NCBI RefSeq assembly: GCF_000090795.2
Contig: NW_003546242.1
Location: forward strand, 1,522,375 to 1,547,384
Direction: 5' to 3'
From: Amphimedon queenslandica
Lineage: Eukaryota > Porifera > Demospongiae > Haplosclerida > Niphatidae
Length of the DNA stretch: 25,010 nucleotides
Below, piece after piece: positions 9,838 to 19,096 of the stretch. The position numbers and the translations under genes are program-made. The notes below the pieces were generated by a model, which did not search any database, was not told the DNA's origin, and saw only the letters and a list, made by a program, of their open reading frames with translations. The stretch's first letter is position 1. Each line of letters opens with the position of its first letter.

Positions 9838-10033
9838 CAGTCATTAACTGGAGATCATTCTGCAGCTCGAACTACTGCTGAACATGAAATAGATGAGCGT
9901 GTTTCTGAATTTTGTCAATGGAGGACCCTGATGAGATTGTTGATTTATGTGAGTTAGATGATAATGGTAGAGATTGTTTCAAAATTTTTTGGGAAAAGTG
10001 TGCACTGTATTTGTCTGAGTGTGTTTTAGTGGA

Positions 10034-10043
10034 NNNNNNNNNN
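10034..10043. other. Assembly gap (10 N)
   Basis: Ten unresolved bases inside the DDE-like gene. By my recollection of related proteins several dozen residues should lie between ALYLSEC and WKRQF, so the gap is probably a placeholder for more than 10 bases or a collapsed contig join. Confidence 0.95.
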
Positions 10044-11067
10044 CATGTTATATGGAAACGCCAGTTTCGTAAGTCACACCCAGATGCTCATTATTGGTGC
10101 CTCCTTATTTCACTACATGAGAGAATATGCCATTAAATATAGGGACATCTCTTGTTTTGTCTGCATTGATGATAAGCATAGTATCAAGTTAGGAGAGCCG
10201 GGTTTTCCAATTGCTGCAGCTGAAAGGGGACGCCAAGTCATAGTTTCAAGTCATACTACTTTTGCTGTTGAAGATCATGACTTTGCCAAGTTTAAACTAA
10301 CTCTAAGTGTTATTTTGCTAGTAAATATTCCTGAAGCTATTGATATGTCATTTTATCCTAAAAAGTATTCGTTGGCTTTAAAGAAACAGTGTATAAACCC
10401 TCTTCACCAATACGACATGCTACTGAGTTATATAATTGCCTTGTAACTCGAATGAAAGGTCGACATATCCTGTTTGTCTACTCTGATGGAGGGCCAGACT
10501 ATAGATTGACTTACTTAAGTGTCCAACTTTCACTCATAGCTTTATTTTTGAATTGGGATTTAGATGTATTCATTGCAGGACAGACAGCATCCTCACATTC
10601 ATGGGGCAACCCAGTGGAGTGAATCATGTCAATTGTCAATCTTGGCATACAATGCATTCAAAGAATGAGAAGTCTTGGAAGTAATGAGTTTGAAAATTGT
10701 GTTACAAAATGTGACAGCCTCAAAGATCTTAGAGAAGCCTGCACGTCTTTTAAAGAGGACATTACTATTTCACTTAAAGAACCAAAGGATTTACTGTCTA
10801 GCATTATGGTGCGTTTGGAATCGAAAGGAGAGAAGTTTCATGTATTTGAGAGTGCTACAAAGCGAGAAATTGAAGATATCTGGGAAATTCTTGCTCACTC
10901 TAGATTCATCATTGACAAGAGATGACACAACTCAGAAATCATTGGATAAACTTGTCAGTATCTCTGTTTATATCACATTGCTGTGCCTTTATTGACGATT
11001 TGGAAATGTGGAGAGGAAGGTTGTACCATATGTCGTCCTGTCAAAATGTCGTCTCAAGTTTTTTCTG

Positions 11068-11652
11068 GTGAGTAGTTACTTATTGTTGTAATATGCAATA
11101 TGCAGATACTTAATTTGTACCACAATCACTGTGTTTTGTAATGAAACACTCATTTCCTTCTTTAAGTAATATTTACAATAGCATTGTCAAGGTATTCACC
11201 TTATACAAATAATTTATTTGAATTTCTCCCAATGCTTAAATTATTGCATGTATGCTATTCATGAAGCACCCTTGTTGTCATTTTATAAATTTAAATTTAT
11301 GAACCACACCCATTTAATTAACTAGAAATATTAACATTAATTAACACATGCATAACTTGATGGTTCTTCCATGTTCAAAATGTGCCATCTGATTTCTTAC
11401 AATCTAAGTGTATTTATCAATAGTAGTCCATTTTAATATTAGCTAATTTTAAAATAATAACTACATGTATGTGTAAAAATTTGTTTTTGCTGGACATTAA
11501 TGAACATGGTTTTAAAACCTTTGATTATTATTTTTAAATTTTCCCCTGTGTATGTTTATTGGTACATAACATAACACAGCTTGACATACTTGCAATATTA
11601 AGTTAAAAGTGTTATGACATGCATATATTAATGGTTGTAATATTTGCTGCAG
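11068..11652 (+). other. Intron of the DDE-like gene (585 bp)
   Basis: Donor G|GTGAGT at 11068 and acceptor TTTGCTGCAG| ending at 11652. Joining keeps the frame: SSQVFS-G then YHDVPSPISNDDGHY. The interior is AT-rich with no coding signal. Confidence 0.75.
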
Positions 11653-12185
11653 GTTATCATGATGTACCTAGTCCAATTTCTAATGATGATGGACATTATG
11701 CTGATTTTAATTATGTTTATGGTGAATAACACACAGAATACCTCATTTCTTGTAATGTGCAGAAGAAGAATAAGATGACTCTACCATTTAATGCTACACA
11801 GCAGCATGTTAATCTTATACAATGTGAAGAGTGCAAAATGTGTAGGCTATTATTCTCGAAAAAGAAGCTGAGTAAGAACTTGGTGGTAGAATTAGAAGGA
11901 ATTTTGGAAGATTTGTCATATAAATGTGGGGCTACCTTTGATGATGTAGATTTGCCTGAATCCTTAAAGTCTGTTAGCATAAGGTTACATTCTTGTTTTG
12001 ACCCAATTGAAAAGCTGCATTATAGTAGTGGTTTTGAACCTATCTGTTTCTATTGTACAGAATCAGTTAATGAGAGTCAGTGTGGCCAGTGTCTTGCAGG
12101 TCCGAAAGTCAAGAAGATTAATACTGCAAATAAACATTTCTGGTTCTTAATGAAAAATAATGAATTTTGTTATAATATTTATTAA

Positions 12186-12448
12186 TAATTATTAACTATG
12201 ACTAACTGCCCGCCCGCCTGCATTCTATTATGGATGAGAAACAATGAATTTAATCATTGTGGCTTTATAATTAATAATAGATCAACACACCTAACAATAA
12301 TTAAAGAGCTAAAGCTGCAGCTAGCTCGCTAATCTTTAATTGTCGTAAACGCGGGCTAGTTAACAAAAAGAGCTCGGTTCTTTCTTTTTCTGTGCCACAT
12401 GATAGCACGGCTGTCTTAAGTGTAAACGGAGTATAATATGATCACAGA
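12186..12448. other. Spacer with a palindrome, possible transposon edge
   Basis: The spacer between the DDE-like gene and the integrase-core gene holds the inverted repeat at 12299-12341. It also holds an AGTGTAAAC motif near 12419, the same nonamer seen at the palindrome end at 5654. No coding signal. Confidence 0.4.
12299..12341. repeat. Imperfect palindrome centred on AGCTGCAGCT
   Basis: A 43-bp stretch starts AATTAAAGA and ends TCTTTAATT, with a perfect AGCTGCAGCT core at 12313-12322. It can form a hairpin; function unknown. Confidence 0.75.
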
Positions 12449-13055
12449 GTGCATTGCTTGGTTCACCATTATCAAATTTTATATGCTCCAGCCAGTGTGG
12501 TTTACCCGGTGGCCCAAAATTTGTTTTTGATGTGGAGCATTTTTAATGGTAGAGGGTTAACACTGAGCGAAATACCTGAAATTTTTGGCATCAGTAAATC
12601 CACATTATACAGAAGATTACAAGAAGCTGGGTTTGATGATATAAGTCGATCTTCTTGCTGCGTAACTGATGATCAGTGAGATAGCATTATTGTTAATCTC
12701 AAAAGCCTGCTACCACATGTTTGTGACAGGATTATAATTGGCCATGTCCGTAGTTTGGGGTTTCGCATACCTAAAGAGAGGGTAAGGCAGTCAATATGAC
12801 GTGTTGATCCAGTGAATACTAGTTTAAGATGGTATCTCCATATATCAAGGAGAACTTACTGATTACCAGGACCAAATTCATTGAGGCACATAGGTAACAA
12901 TTATTTTTTGACTGTTCTTAACTTTACCTTCATTTTACATGGAACCACAAGCTAGTAAGGTGGAAAACGGTCCTGCATGGAGGAAAAGATGGATATTCTA
13001 GACTGGTTGTTTATCTTAGATGTAACAATAGTAATAGAGCTAGTACAGTTGCTTG
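12449..13055 (+). pseudogene. Helix-turn-helix plus integrase-core (rve-like) transposon protein, decayed
   Basis: The N-part has a resolvase-like helix-turn-helix: GRGLTLSEIPEIFGISKSTL followed by YRRLQEAGFDD. Then, past a TGA at 12677, come LLPHVCDRIIIGHVRSLGFR, PKERVRQSI, RVDPVNTSLRW and LPGPNSLRHI. After a short intron-like break (about 12891-12935, starting GTAACA but with no good AG) the integrase core begins: HKLVRWKTVLHGGKDGYSRL, VVYLRCNNSNRASTV (about 12950-13055). This order is typical of invertebrate and fish mobile elements with an HTH and a retroviral-integrase-like core. Several stops and a frameshift near 12540 make it dead. Similarity ends near 13055, well before the second Asp and the Glu of the core. 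Confidence 0.75.
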
Positions 13056-13395
13056 TGATTTTGTAAGGGCTACTTCATACCATCCAGAGTTTGTTGTGAT
13101 TATGGTTTCTCAGACATTGCCAAATTTATGCTTTCGTATAGAGGATTTGACAGAGGATCAATTATTACAGGTTCATCAGTACATAACTAAAGAATCAAAA
13201 GATTGTGGAGACACCTTTCAACAAGTAACAGGAAGTTTCTACAAGCTATTTTATTGTATAAGAAGTGGGGATTTTGGATCCTCAAAATATAAATCATTTG
13301 CACAGTCTGCATTACGTCTTTTTTCCTCAAATACAAAGAGCAATAAATATATATGTAAAAGCATGGAACAACCATCCTATTTTAGGAGAAAATGA
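13056..13395 (+). CDS. Unrecognised open frame after the integrase fragment
   Basis: The frame continues from the integrase fragment without a stop and ends at 13395; a first ATG lies at 13096. Segments: LPNLCFRIEDLTEDQLLQVH, QYITKESKDCGDTF and FAQSALRLFSSNTKSNKYIC. It does not resemble the integrase core expected here (no second catalytic Asp region), so either the family diverges, or the element is chimeric at about 13055. I do not recognise the sequence and give no function. Confidence 0.4.
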
Positions 13396-13439
13396 TTATG
13401 CTCCCATTCTATTCTTTACATTGTGAGTTCAAAAATTAT

Positions 13440-13612
13440 CACAAAGTGGCCGGATAGCTGAAGATTTTTTTGATGCTGTTGACTTTGACTATAGAATGGA
13501 TTATGATGGAGTAGTCATGACACAAGTGGCACCAATAACACAACTGAAGTGGTCCCACCTCTGTTAGACTTGTCTGAACAAATTCTATCTGTCAATCCCA
13601 TTGCTTGATCTA
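13440..13612 (+). pseudogene. Possible acidic C-terminal coding remnant
   Basis: Two frames give IAEDFFDAVDFDYRMDYDG and, further on, TEVVPPLLDLSEQILSVNPI. Composition (acidic, then proline/leucine) looks like a protein tail of the preceding frame split by a frameshift near 13530. No domain recognised. Confidence 0.3.
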
Positions 13613-13837
13613 TAGTAATGGGTATTGACATCTATGTGACAGTCTTCAGAATACTACTTAAATCTAATTACAATTATTTATAAAGCATAATACTGACTAA
13701 TGATTATTCTTACTAATGACAAGTGAGGCTGTGCTATATTACGACAAATCAATTTGATTAAACATTATTTCATAAGTAATTAAATGAAATGAGTCACAAA
13801 AATGCATGAATAACAAAACTAGTTACTTACACAGATA

Positions 13838-14771
13838 TCATATTTTGTCCTTATACCCAATAACCCATTCAGCAAGTTCTCTAAAAAATTGTGATGGAAA
13901 CTGATAGTATGTATCACGATACCTAATAGTCTGATGAATATCAAAATGGGAGTGCTCTGGATACATTAAAAAAGGTGCTACAAGTTCGCTTACAGAAATT
14001 AGAATTACATCAGCCTCTTTCAGTGTCGACAAGACAAAGTGCAGCATGAAATGCAAAAAGTCATCCAACTCTTGTGAGGATACTTCAATAAACATTTTCC
14101 TATTCCATGGTTTAAGTAGTGGGTTACGGTTCTTCTTTTGCCATAAAACCCAGTGATATACTTCATTTTTATTTAACAATAGTTATCAATAAGAAATTTA
14201 CCTGTTGTGACACAGACTTTGGGAGTAATTAAAAAAATCTTTGACCAACCAGTACCATAATGGCTTTCCCATTCCAACTAGTACGACTGAAAGTCTCAGG
14301 CATAACTGCCATTAACAATTTTGTCTTTGCAGAAAGAAATTGAAAATTATCCTGAGAAGACAAGATCTCTCCAAACAGCTGATAAACTCTCCCACGAAAA
14401 GAATTCTCCGAGTCACATTTTAAATACTGCAGCATTTTTATATACCCATTTTCATGCAAATCCAGTCAAACATCCCCTTGAGGTATACTAGAAGTTTGCT
14501 TTGGATTGATTACAACTTCGACAACTTTGGATACTAATTTTAAACTGCACTGTTTTTTGCTCTTAATTTTCATCAGGCCTTAGGTAAGGCTAAGAAAGAT
14601 GGCACAGGTGGTTTTGAAACAGCTTTAATATAGTTTCAGCCATTTCGTCATCTTTAAAGGCAACTGAAGCTAACTGCTGAGGTACAGATCTTTGTTCAGA
14701 GCTAGTACAAGCGGTTTCAGCATCCATAACATTTTTAATGTTAAACTGATAGCGTTTCTCAGTAGAATCTC
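13838..14771 (-). pseudogene. Unrecognised multi-exon gene, probably decayed
   Basis: Reads right to left. The first block starts after an acceptor TAATTACAG| (AG at 14773-14772) with GDSTEKRYQFNIKNVMDAET and runs to LKLFQNHLCHLS with a stop at 14590. A second block (about 14577-14229) has KQCSLKLVSKVVEVVINPKQ, one TGA, then HENGYIKMLQYLKCDSENSF, RGRVYQLFGEIL, LMAVMPETFSRTSWNGKAIM; a run of seven T appears to shift the frame just before CAACAG|GTAAAT, a good donor near 14222. The last block (14179-13838) has PLLKPWNRKMFIEVSSQELD, DFLHFMLHFVLSTLKEADVI, SELVAPFLMYPEHSHFDIH and ends ELAEWVIGYKDKI. The composition is clearly protein-like. I do not recognise the family; it could be a host gene or the second gene of a transposon. 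Confidence 0.5.
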
Positions 14772-14814
14772 CTGTAATTAAAAGATTTACGATAAAAATA
14801 GTAAGTAGAAGCAC

Positions 14815-15179
14815 ATCTATACGTATTAATAATATGTATGACGGAAATCATGCCCATAATTATCTGCTACTGTTGTAGCTCTTGCTCATAGGCAACATAC
14901 CATGAACATGGAGTGTTTCAAAATGACATTCAGCAATTAAGCTACATCATGAAGAAAAAAGTACTTGAATAAATAATTTAAACTTAATAAATTACTTTTC
15001 ATTTAAAAACTGAAAGTAACTAAACGGCATTAATACAATTTAATACAAAAAAGCTAGAAATTGCCTGTCCGTATGTGCTGCAAGATTAATTATTTTATTA
15101 TTAACACCTACACAAATAGTTCTCCAACAGGCTAACGTAATAGTTTTAAAAAATTTTAAGTTAGTTGGAGCTCGTCACT
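14815..15179. other. No gene seen
   Basis: AT-rich sequence upstream of the minus-strand gene. It may contain that gene's earlier intron or promoter, but no specific site can be named. Confidence 0.4.
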
Positions 15180-15888
15180 CAGGGGCGTTTCTAGCATGGG
15201 GCTGAATGGTGCTTGAGTCCCCCCCTACCCTTGGCCGAAAAGTGAACAACTATTAACAAGACATTCATTTATGCCATAAAAATAAACTAAAAGCATTCTA
15301 AGTACCACTATAGGTTTCTTCTTATAGTCAGTTGTGATCTTTTGTCTTTTGTTTGTGATGAATCAGCTCTCAAATCCATGAAATCCTGCTGAGCAGCCAT
15401 TTTTATTGACCACACTTCAATTTACATACCACCACACATGTACATTAGCCACACCTATGCACATGTGTTAATTTGTACAAGCAACTACAGAACCACTAAT
15501 CACTACAAACTGATATCACTTATTTATTTCTGGCCACCGACTAACACTTAGTGCCTATCATAGGTGGACCTTCAGTACTGTCTTGTCATTTTAGTCTTAT
15601 ATTTGTGCATTTCCCTTCTGTACTGTATAGCAATAATAATAATAATAACTATTATTACAAGAGAATAATTCTCTTTCTCCCAATATAGTCTTTCGAAATT
15701 TTGCTCAGTGTTCTGTTGATTTTTGCCCTTGCATCTATGCTTTTATGCAATATGCCACATACCATAATTTTACGGCAATTTCTGTTACAAATAAGTGGGC
15801 ATGGCCAAAAAATTGGCGCGCTTCGCACGCCACCACCTCTTCCCCTTCCCCTGTAGCTCCCTTCACCAAATCTCTAGATACGTCCCTG
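15180..15888. mobile_element. Probable non-autonomous hAT-like element
   Basis: The left end reads CAGGGGCGTTTCTAG. The right end, on the opposite strand, reads CAGGGACGTATCTAG, a match at 13 of 15 positions. Ends starting CAG(T/G)GGCG are common for animal hAT elements and recur at 24431 in this window. The interior has no transposase; it contains a C-run (AGTCCCCCCC near 15217) and a small hairpin TTGGCGCGCTTCGCACGCCA near 15811. The 8-bp duplication expected of hAT is not clear (TCGTCACT versus TCACCCTT), so the two ends might belong to different old copies. Confidence 0.5.
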
Positions 15889-16841
15889 TCACCCTTAAGA
15901 CTAAAACATTGTAAGATGTAACTTTCCCAACAAAAAATGGAAAAAAATGTTGGCAATAATTATGTCATATTCTAACTGTACCATTTACAAACTCCTGCTC
16001 CACTACATCAAGTTCAATATCAATTTTTTACTTCTTGTATCCTTTATCTGTCAGTAATCCTACATGCAGCAATGATAATAATCTAGCTTTGCATTTGAGC
16101 CTCACCATTCCTGTACACTTTCTCTATCCTCCATAGTGTAAGCGAGTGTAAACAACTAGTATATCAGGAGACTCAGTCACTCAGGAGTGTGAACGAGTGT
16201 GAACAGCAACCACTATATACTACGTGCAAATAGCCACGCCCATATTTGACATGCCCATGCCCAATTAAGAATCTAACCATTTCCCATAAAGATTGAGCAT
16301 ATGCTTGAATAATTTTAACACACTCGGCACGGGGTGTTACTAGAATGCGGATCAGTGTGGATCATTCCACAAGTGGAACAAGTGTGTGGGTGCGCGGGAT
16401 GTGCATGGCCATGTGCCTATAATGTGTATCAACTCTTCAAAAATTCAGAATATACACCATGATAATTTCCTGCAGATCAGCCCTCTTGTTTTTCTATTCC
16501 ATTCAATCTTTATTTCTTGCACTCTTTTATAAAGTAAAAATAATTATGTTTAACAGTATACATTGAATATATGAGATTTTAGTGATGATATCAAAAGCCT
16601 TCACTCATTGGTCATCGAAAAGATTATACTAAATCTAGATCTAGTTGCAATGAAATGAGTTGCAATCTTCATTGAGAACAAACATATGTCCGTGTGGCAG
16701 CTGTCACAACTTAAACCCTACACCTCCATCTATATCTCAGTAACCTCACTTATTATAATTTGTAGCATTATTCTGCTAGCTCTTAATCATAATTTTATCA
16801 TTATTACTGTTATTATGTACTTGATTTTATTATTATTAATT
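15889..16841. other. No gene seen; short local duplications
   Basis: No coding signal. At 16139-16205 the motif GAGTGTRAAC occurs several times (GCGAGTGTAAACAA, GGAGTGTGAACG, GAGTGTGAACAG), a small local duplication of unknown meaning. Confidence 0.45.
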
Positions 16842-17155
16842 TATTTTTGTTTGTGATTTGAATTTCTCCTTTTCTCTCTCCTCATATCCTACTCTCTTGT
16901 CTTCTTTTCCTTTCTTCATTCATTATTATCTGTGATTTTGTATCTTTCCTTTCCCCTCTCCTTATCTCCATCTCTCTTTTGTTTTTTCCTTTTCTTAATT
17001 TATTATTATCTGTGACTTTGTATCTCTACTTTTCCCTCTCCTTATCTCTTTCTCTCTTGTCTTTTCTTTTCTTAATTAATTATTATCTGTGATTTTGTGT
17101 CTCTCCTTTTCCATCTCCGCATCTCTCTTGTTTTCATCCTTTCAAGGCTCTCTTA
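16842..17155. repeat. Pyrimidine-rich minisatellite, about 80-bp period, four copies
   Basis: The marker ATTATTATCTGTGA begins at 16922, 17002 and 17079, and a weaker first copy (TTTGTTTGTGATTTGAATTT) starts near 16845. Each unit continues with TTTTGTATCT, CTCTCCTTATCTC, CTCTCTTGTCTT and TTTCTTAATT. Spacings are 80 and 77 bp. The plus strand of the array is almost free of G. Confidence 0.85.
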
Positions 17156-18035
17156 GTGACCTAGGTCAGTCCTTCAGTGTTCCCACAGCAAACATAACAT
17201 CCTCTATTTACTACTCTCTTTTTACTTGCACTGTAAAGTTATAAATAAATAATAAATAAATAAGTAACTAAATATAGTTGTAGAATTTAAACAATGAAAG
17301 TTGCCTCACAAGTAACAATTATTTTCATTGAGTAAAAATGATTATTATGATAATTACCAAAAATATAAAATATTCCATTGGCCAAAAATTGTTGCCACCT
17401 AGCTACACCATTTTTCCTCAAAAAATGTCTTCATTTGCATTGGGATGCATGTACAAATACATTTTTAAAAATGAGGTCTTTTAAGTTTTGCATTGCTGCA
17501 TGCTTATATCAAGAGCACTGTACATAATATCTTGCTTATATGCTTCATAGCTATGTCAGTAGGAAATTAGAAATTTGTCAGAATGGATACAACTCAGTCC
17601 AACAAGAGTACATAATACTCTTGGTCAATCAATGATGGAAGCAGCATTTTTGAGCATGCATATCATTCAGTGATTCTAGTAGCAGTACATTTATTAATAA
17701 AGATGTATTTTGTTTTCACTAATTGACTATAATACTTTAACTAGTTCCTTAAATTTCACACTATCTTTATTGCTTGCTTCTTTTAATATCTACAGGATCT
17801 GAGGGAAGTTATAATAATTTTAAGCTTGATATACATAGGAAACATGACTATTAAAGTAAGTCAAATAATATTATCTTATGCTCTGCATTATTTAGCAACT
17901 AAAGTTGGGTAAACTTCAATTTTGTTTGCTACTTTTCATTCTGTTCATTAATCATGATTACCAAAAATTATCTTTGTTACTTCAGCAACTTTTAAAAATT
18001 AATGAGACTAGCCACTGATGTTAAGATATGCTATT
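17156..18035. other. AT-rich spacer without genes
   Basis: Contains an AAATA-rich simple repeat at about 17240-17270 and otherwise unstructured AT-rich DNA up to the 5' LTR of the Ty3 element. No coding frame on either strand. Confidence 0.55.
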
Positions 18036-18285
18036 ATGATGAAGGGTAAAATTGATTATTACTATTATTATCTTAATATTTTGCAGTAGACTGATATTAT
18101 TCATTATTATTATTTTTGTAATTATTTTTTATGCATGAGCACATTAGCACTCTTTATCTCTCTCGTTTCATGAGTTCATTACTCTCTTCTGTCTCCTTTA
18201 TCATCAATAATCATGTTTTGTTGTGGACTCTGAGCTGCTAATAGATGATATTATTTGATAAATTGTTAGTAACTAAAATCTAACA
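18036..18285 (+). repeat. 5' LTR of the Ty3 element
   Basis: Shares its whole length with 22171-22427: AATTGATTATTACTATTATT, CATTAGCACTCTTTATCTCT, TTGTGGACTCTGAGCTGCTA and the end AACTAAAATCTAACA. The start is uncertain by a few bases (ATGATGAAGGG here, ATAGTGAATGG in the right copy; a TG start would put it at 18040). Confidence 0.92.
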
Positions 18286-18286
18286 T

Positions 18287-18295
18287 TGGTGACCC
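18287..18295 (+). promoter_or_regulatory. Primer binding site
   Basis: TGGTGACCC begins two bases after the LTR end; TGG pairs with the CCA end of a tRNA, as in Ty3 elements. I do not assign the tRNA. Confidence 0.8.
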
Positions 18296-18297
18296 AT

Positions 18298-19096
18298 ATG
18301 TCTCGCTCTCCTTCTCCTCCTGCCCCTGGTCCTACTCCAGTGGTTACAGCCATGTCTATCAAGATACCACCCTTTTGGCCATCAGACCCGGAGGTTTGGT
18401 TGGCCCAGGTAGACGCTCAATTCGTGACTAGAGGCATCACTACTCAAAAATTTAAGTTTGATTATGTCGTTGCTTCACTCACTCTGGAGTTTGCAACAGA
18501 GGTTCAAGATCTTATACTCAAACCTCCTTCTACTGACCCATATAATGCTCTCAGAGAACAGCTCATTAAACGTACTACAGCTTTAGAGCAGAAACGTCTC
18601 CAACAACATTTTAGCAGTGAAGAGTTAGGAGATAGAACGCCATCTTAGTTACTGAGACGTATGAAGCAACTATTAGGTGATAAGGCCGCTTCAGCCGATC
18701 CTTCCTTTGTGAGAGAACTTTTTCTACAATGGCTTCCTACTAACTAAGGATGGTTTCAGCATCAACAAATGAGTCTGAAGACCTGGAAGCCTTAGCTACC
18801 TTGGCTAACACAGTAGTAGAAGTAGCCATACCTCATATTTCAACTATTGAGACTGATCAATTGTCATCAGAGATGGAACAACTCAAGAGATTGTGAGTCT
18901 CAAAAGTATGGTTCAATCTCTCTCTCATTCTTCTTTCCGTCGTCAAAAAAGTCCTCAGAAACATCGCACTCGTAGTCCTGGCCCACCAAATAGAGGATCC
19001 AGTGTTTGTTGGTATCACTCGCGTTACGGAAACAAGGCCACTAAGTGCAATCAACCATGTTCATGGAAGCAGGAAAACGGACAGGTCGGTCACTGA
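18298..19096 (+). pseudogene. Ty3 Gag, decayed
   Basis: Capsid precursor of the retrotransposon. I take the ATG at 18298 as start; an earlier TTG in the primer binding site is not credible. After a proline-rich leader comes IKIPPFWPSDPEVWLAQVDA, the hallmark start of the animal Ty3 capsid domain, then KFDYVVASL, LILKPPSTDPYNALREQLIK and LQQHFSSEELGDRTPS. A TAG at 18646 replaces a Gln, and the frame continues as LLRRMKQLLGDKAAS and FLQWLP; a frameshift follows near 18745 with LEALATLANTVVEVAIPHI. The end carries a CCHC-like zinc knuckle remnant, CWYHSRYGNKATKC. Not functional. Confidence 0.9.

Larger units (their letters stand above)
9838..12185 (+). pseudogene. DDE-like, cysteine-rich transposase-like protein of an uncharacterised invertebrate family, decayed
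   Basis: Order of readable blocks: MEDPDEIVDLCEL with DCFKIFWEKCALYLSEC (9918-10030); a 10-N gap; WKRQFRKSHPDAHY (10050-10100); after a frameshift YMREYAIKY, CFVCIDDKHSIKLGEPGFPI (10110-10210), ERGRQVIVSSHTTFAVEDHD; after a second shift near 10385 YKPSSPIRHATEL, FVYSDGGPDYRLTYLSVQL, SHSWGNPVE (to 10619), a TGA, then MSIVNLGIQC; a zinc-like KCGEEGCTICRP (about 11004-11039); an intron; DDGHYADFNYVYG; and a final exon with CEECKMCRLLFSKKKL and CFYCTES...CGQC. Asp in IDDKH, Asp in SDGGPD and Glu in NPVE are spaced like a DDE triad. I recall uncharacterised invertebrate proteins of this make-up but know no family name. The transposase role is inferred. Confidence 0.68.

Noticed and set aside
15735..15956. 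73-codon open frame on the minus strand
   Set aside because: It runs across the right end of the hAT-like element and its GC-rich hairpin; no protein motif.
16842..17155. Regular repeats that might suggest a CRISPR array
   Set aside because: The whole unit repeats, with no unique spacers, and the window is eukaryotic.
18286..18297. Gag start at the TTG in the primer binding site
   Set aside because: A non-ATG start overlapping the primer site is unlikely; ATG at 18298 is in the same frame.
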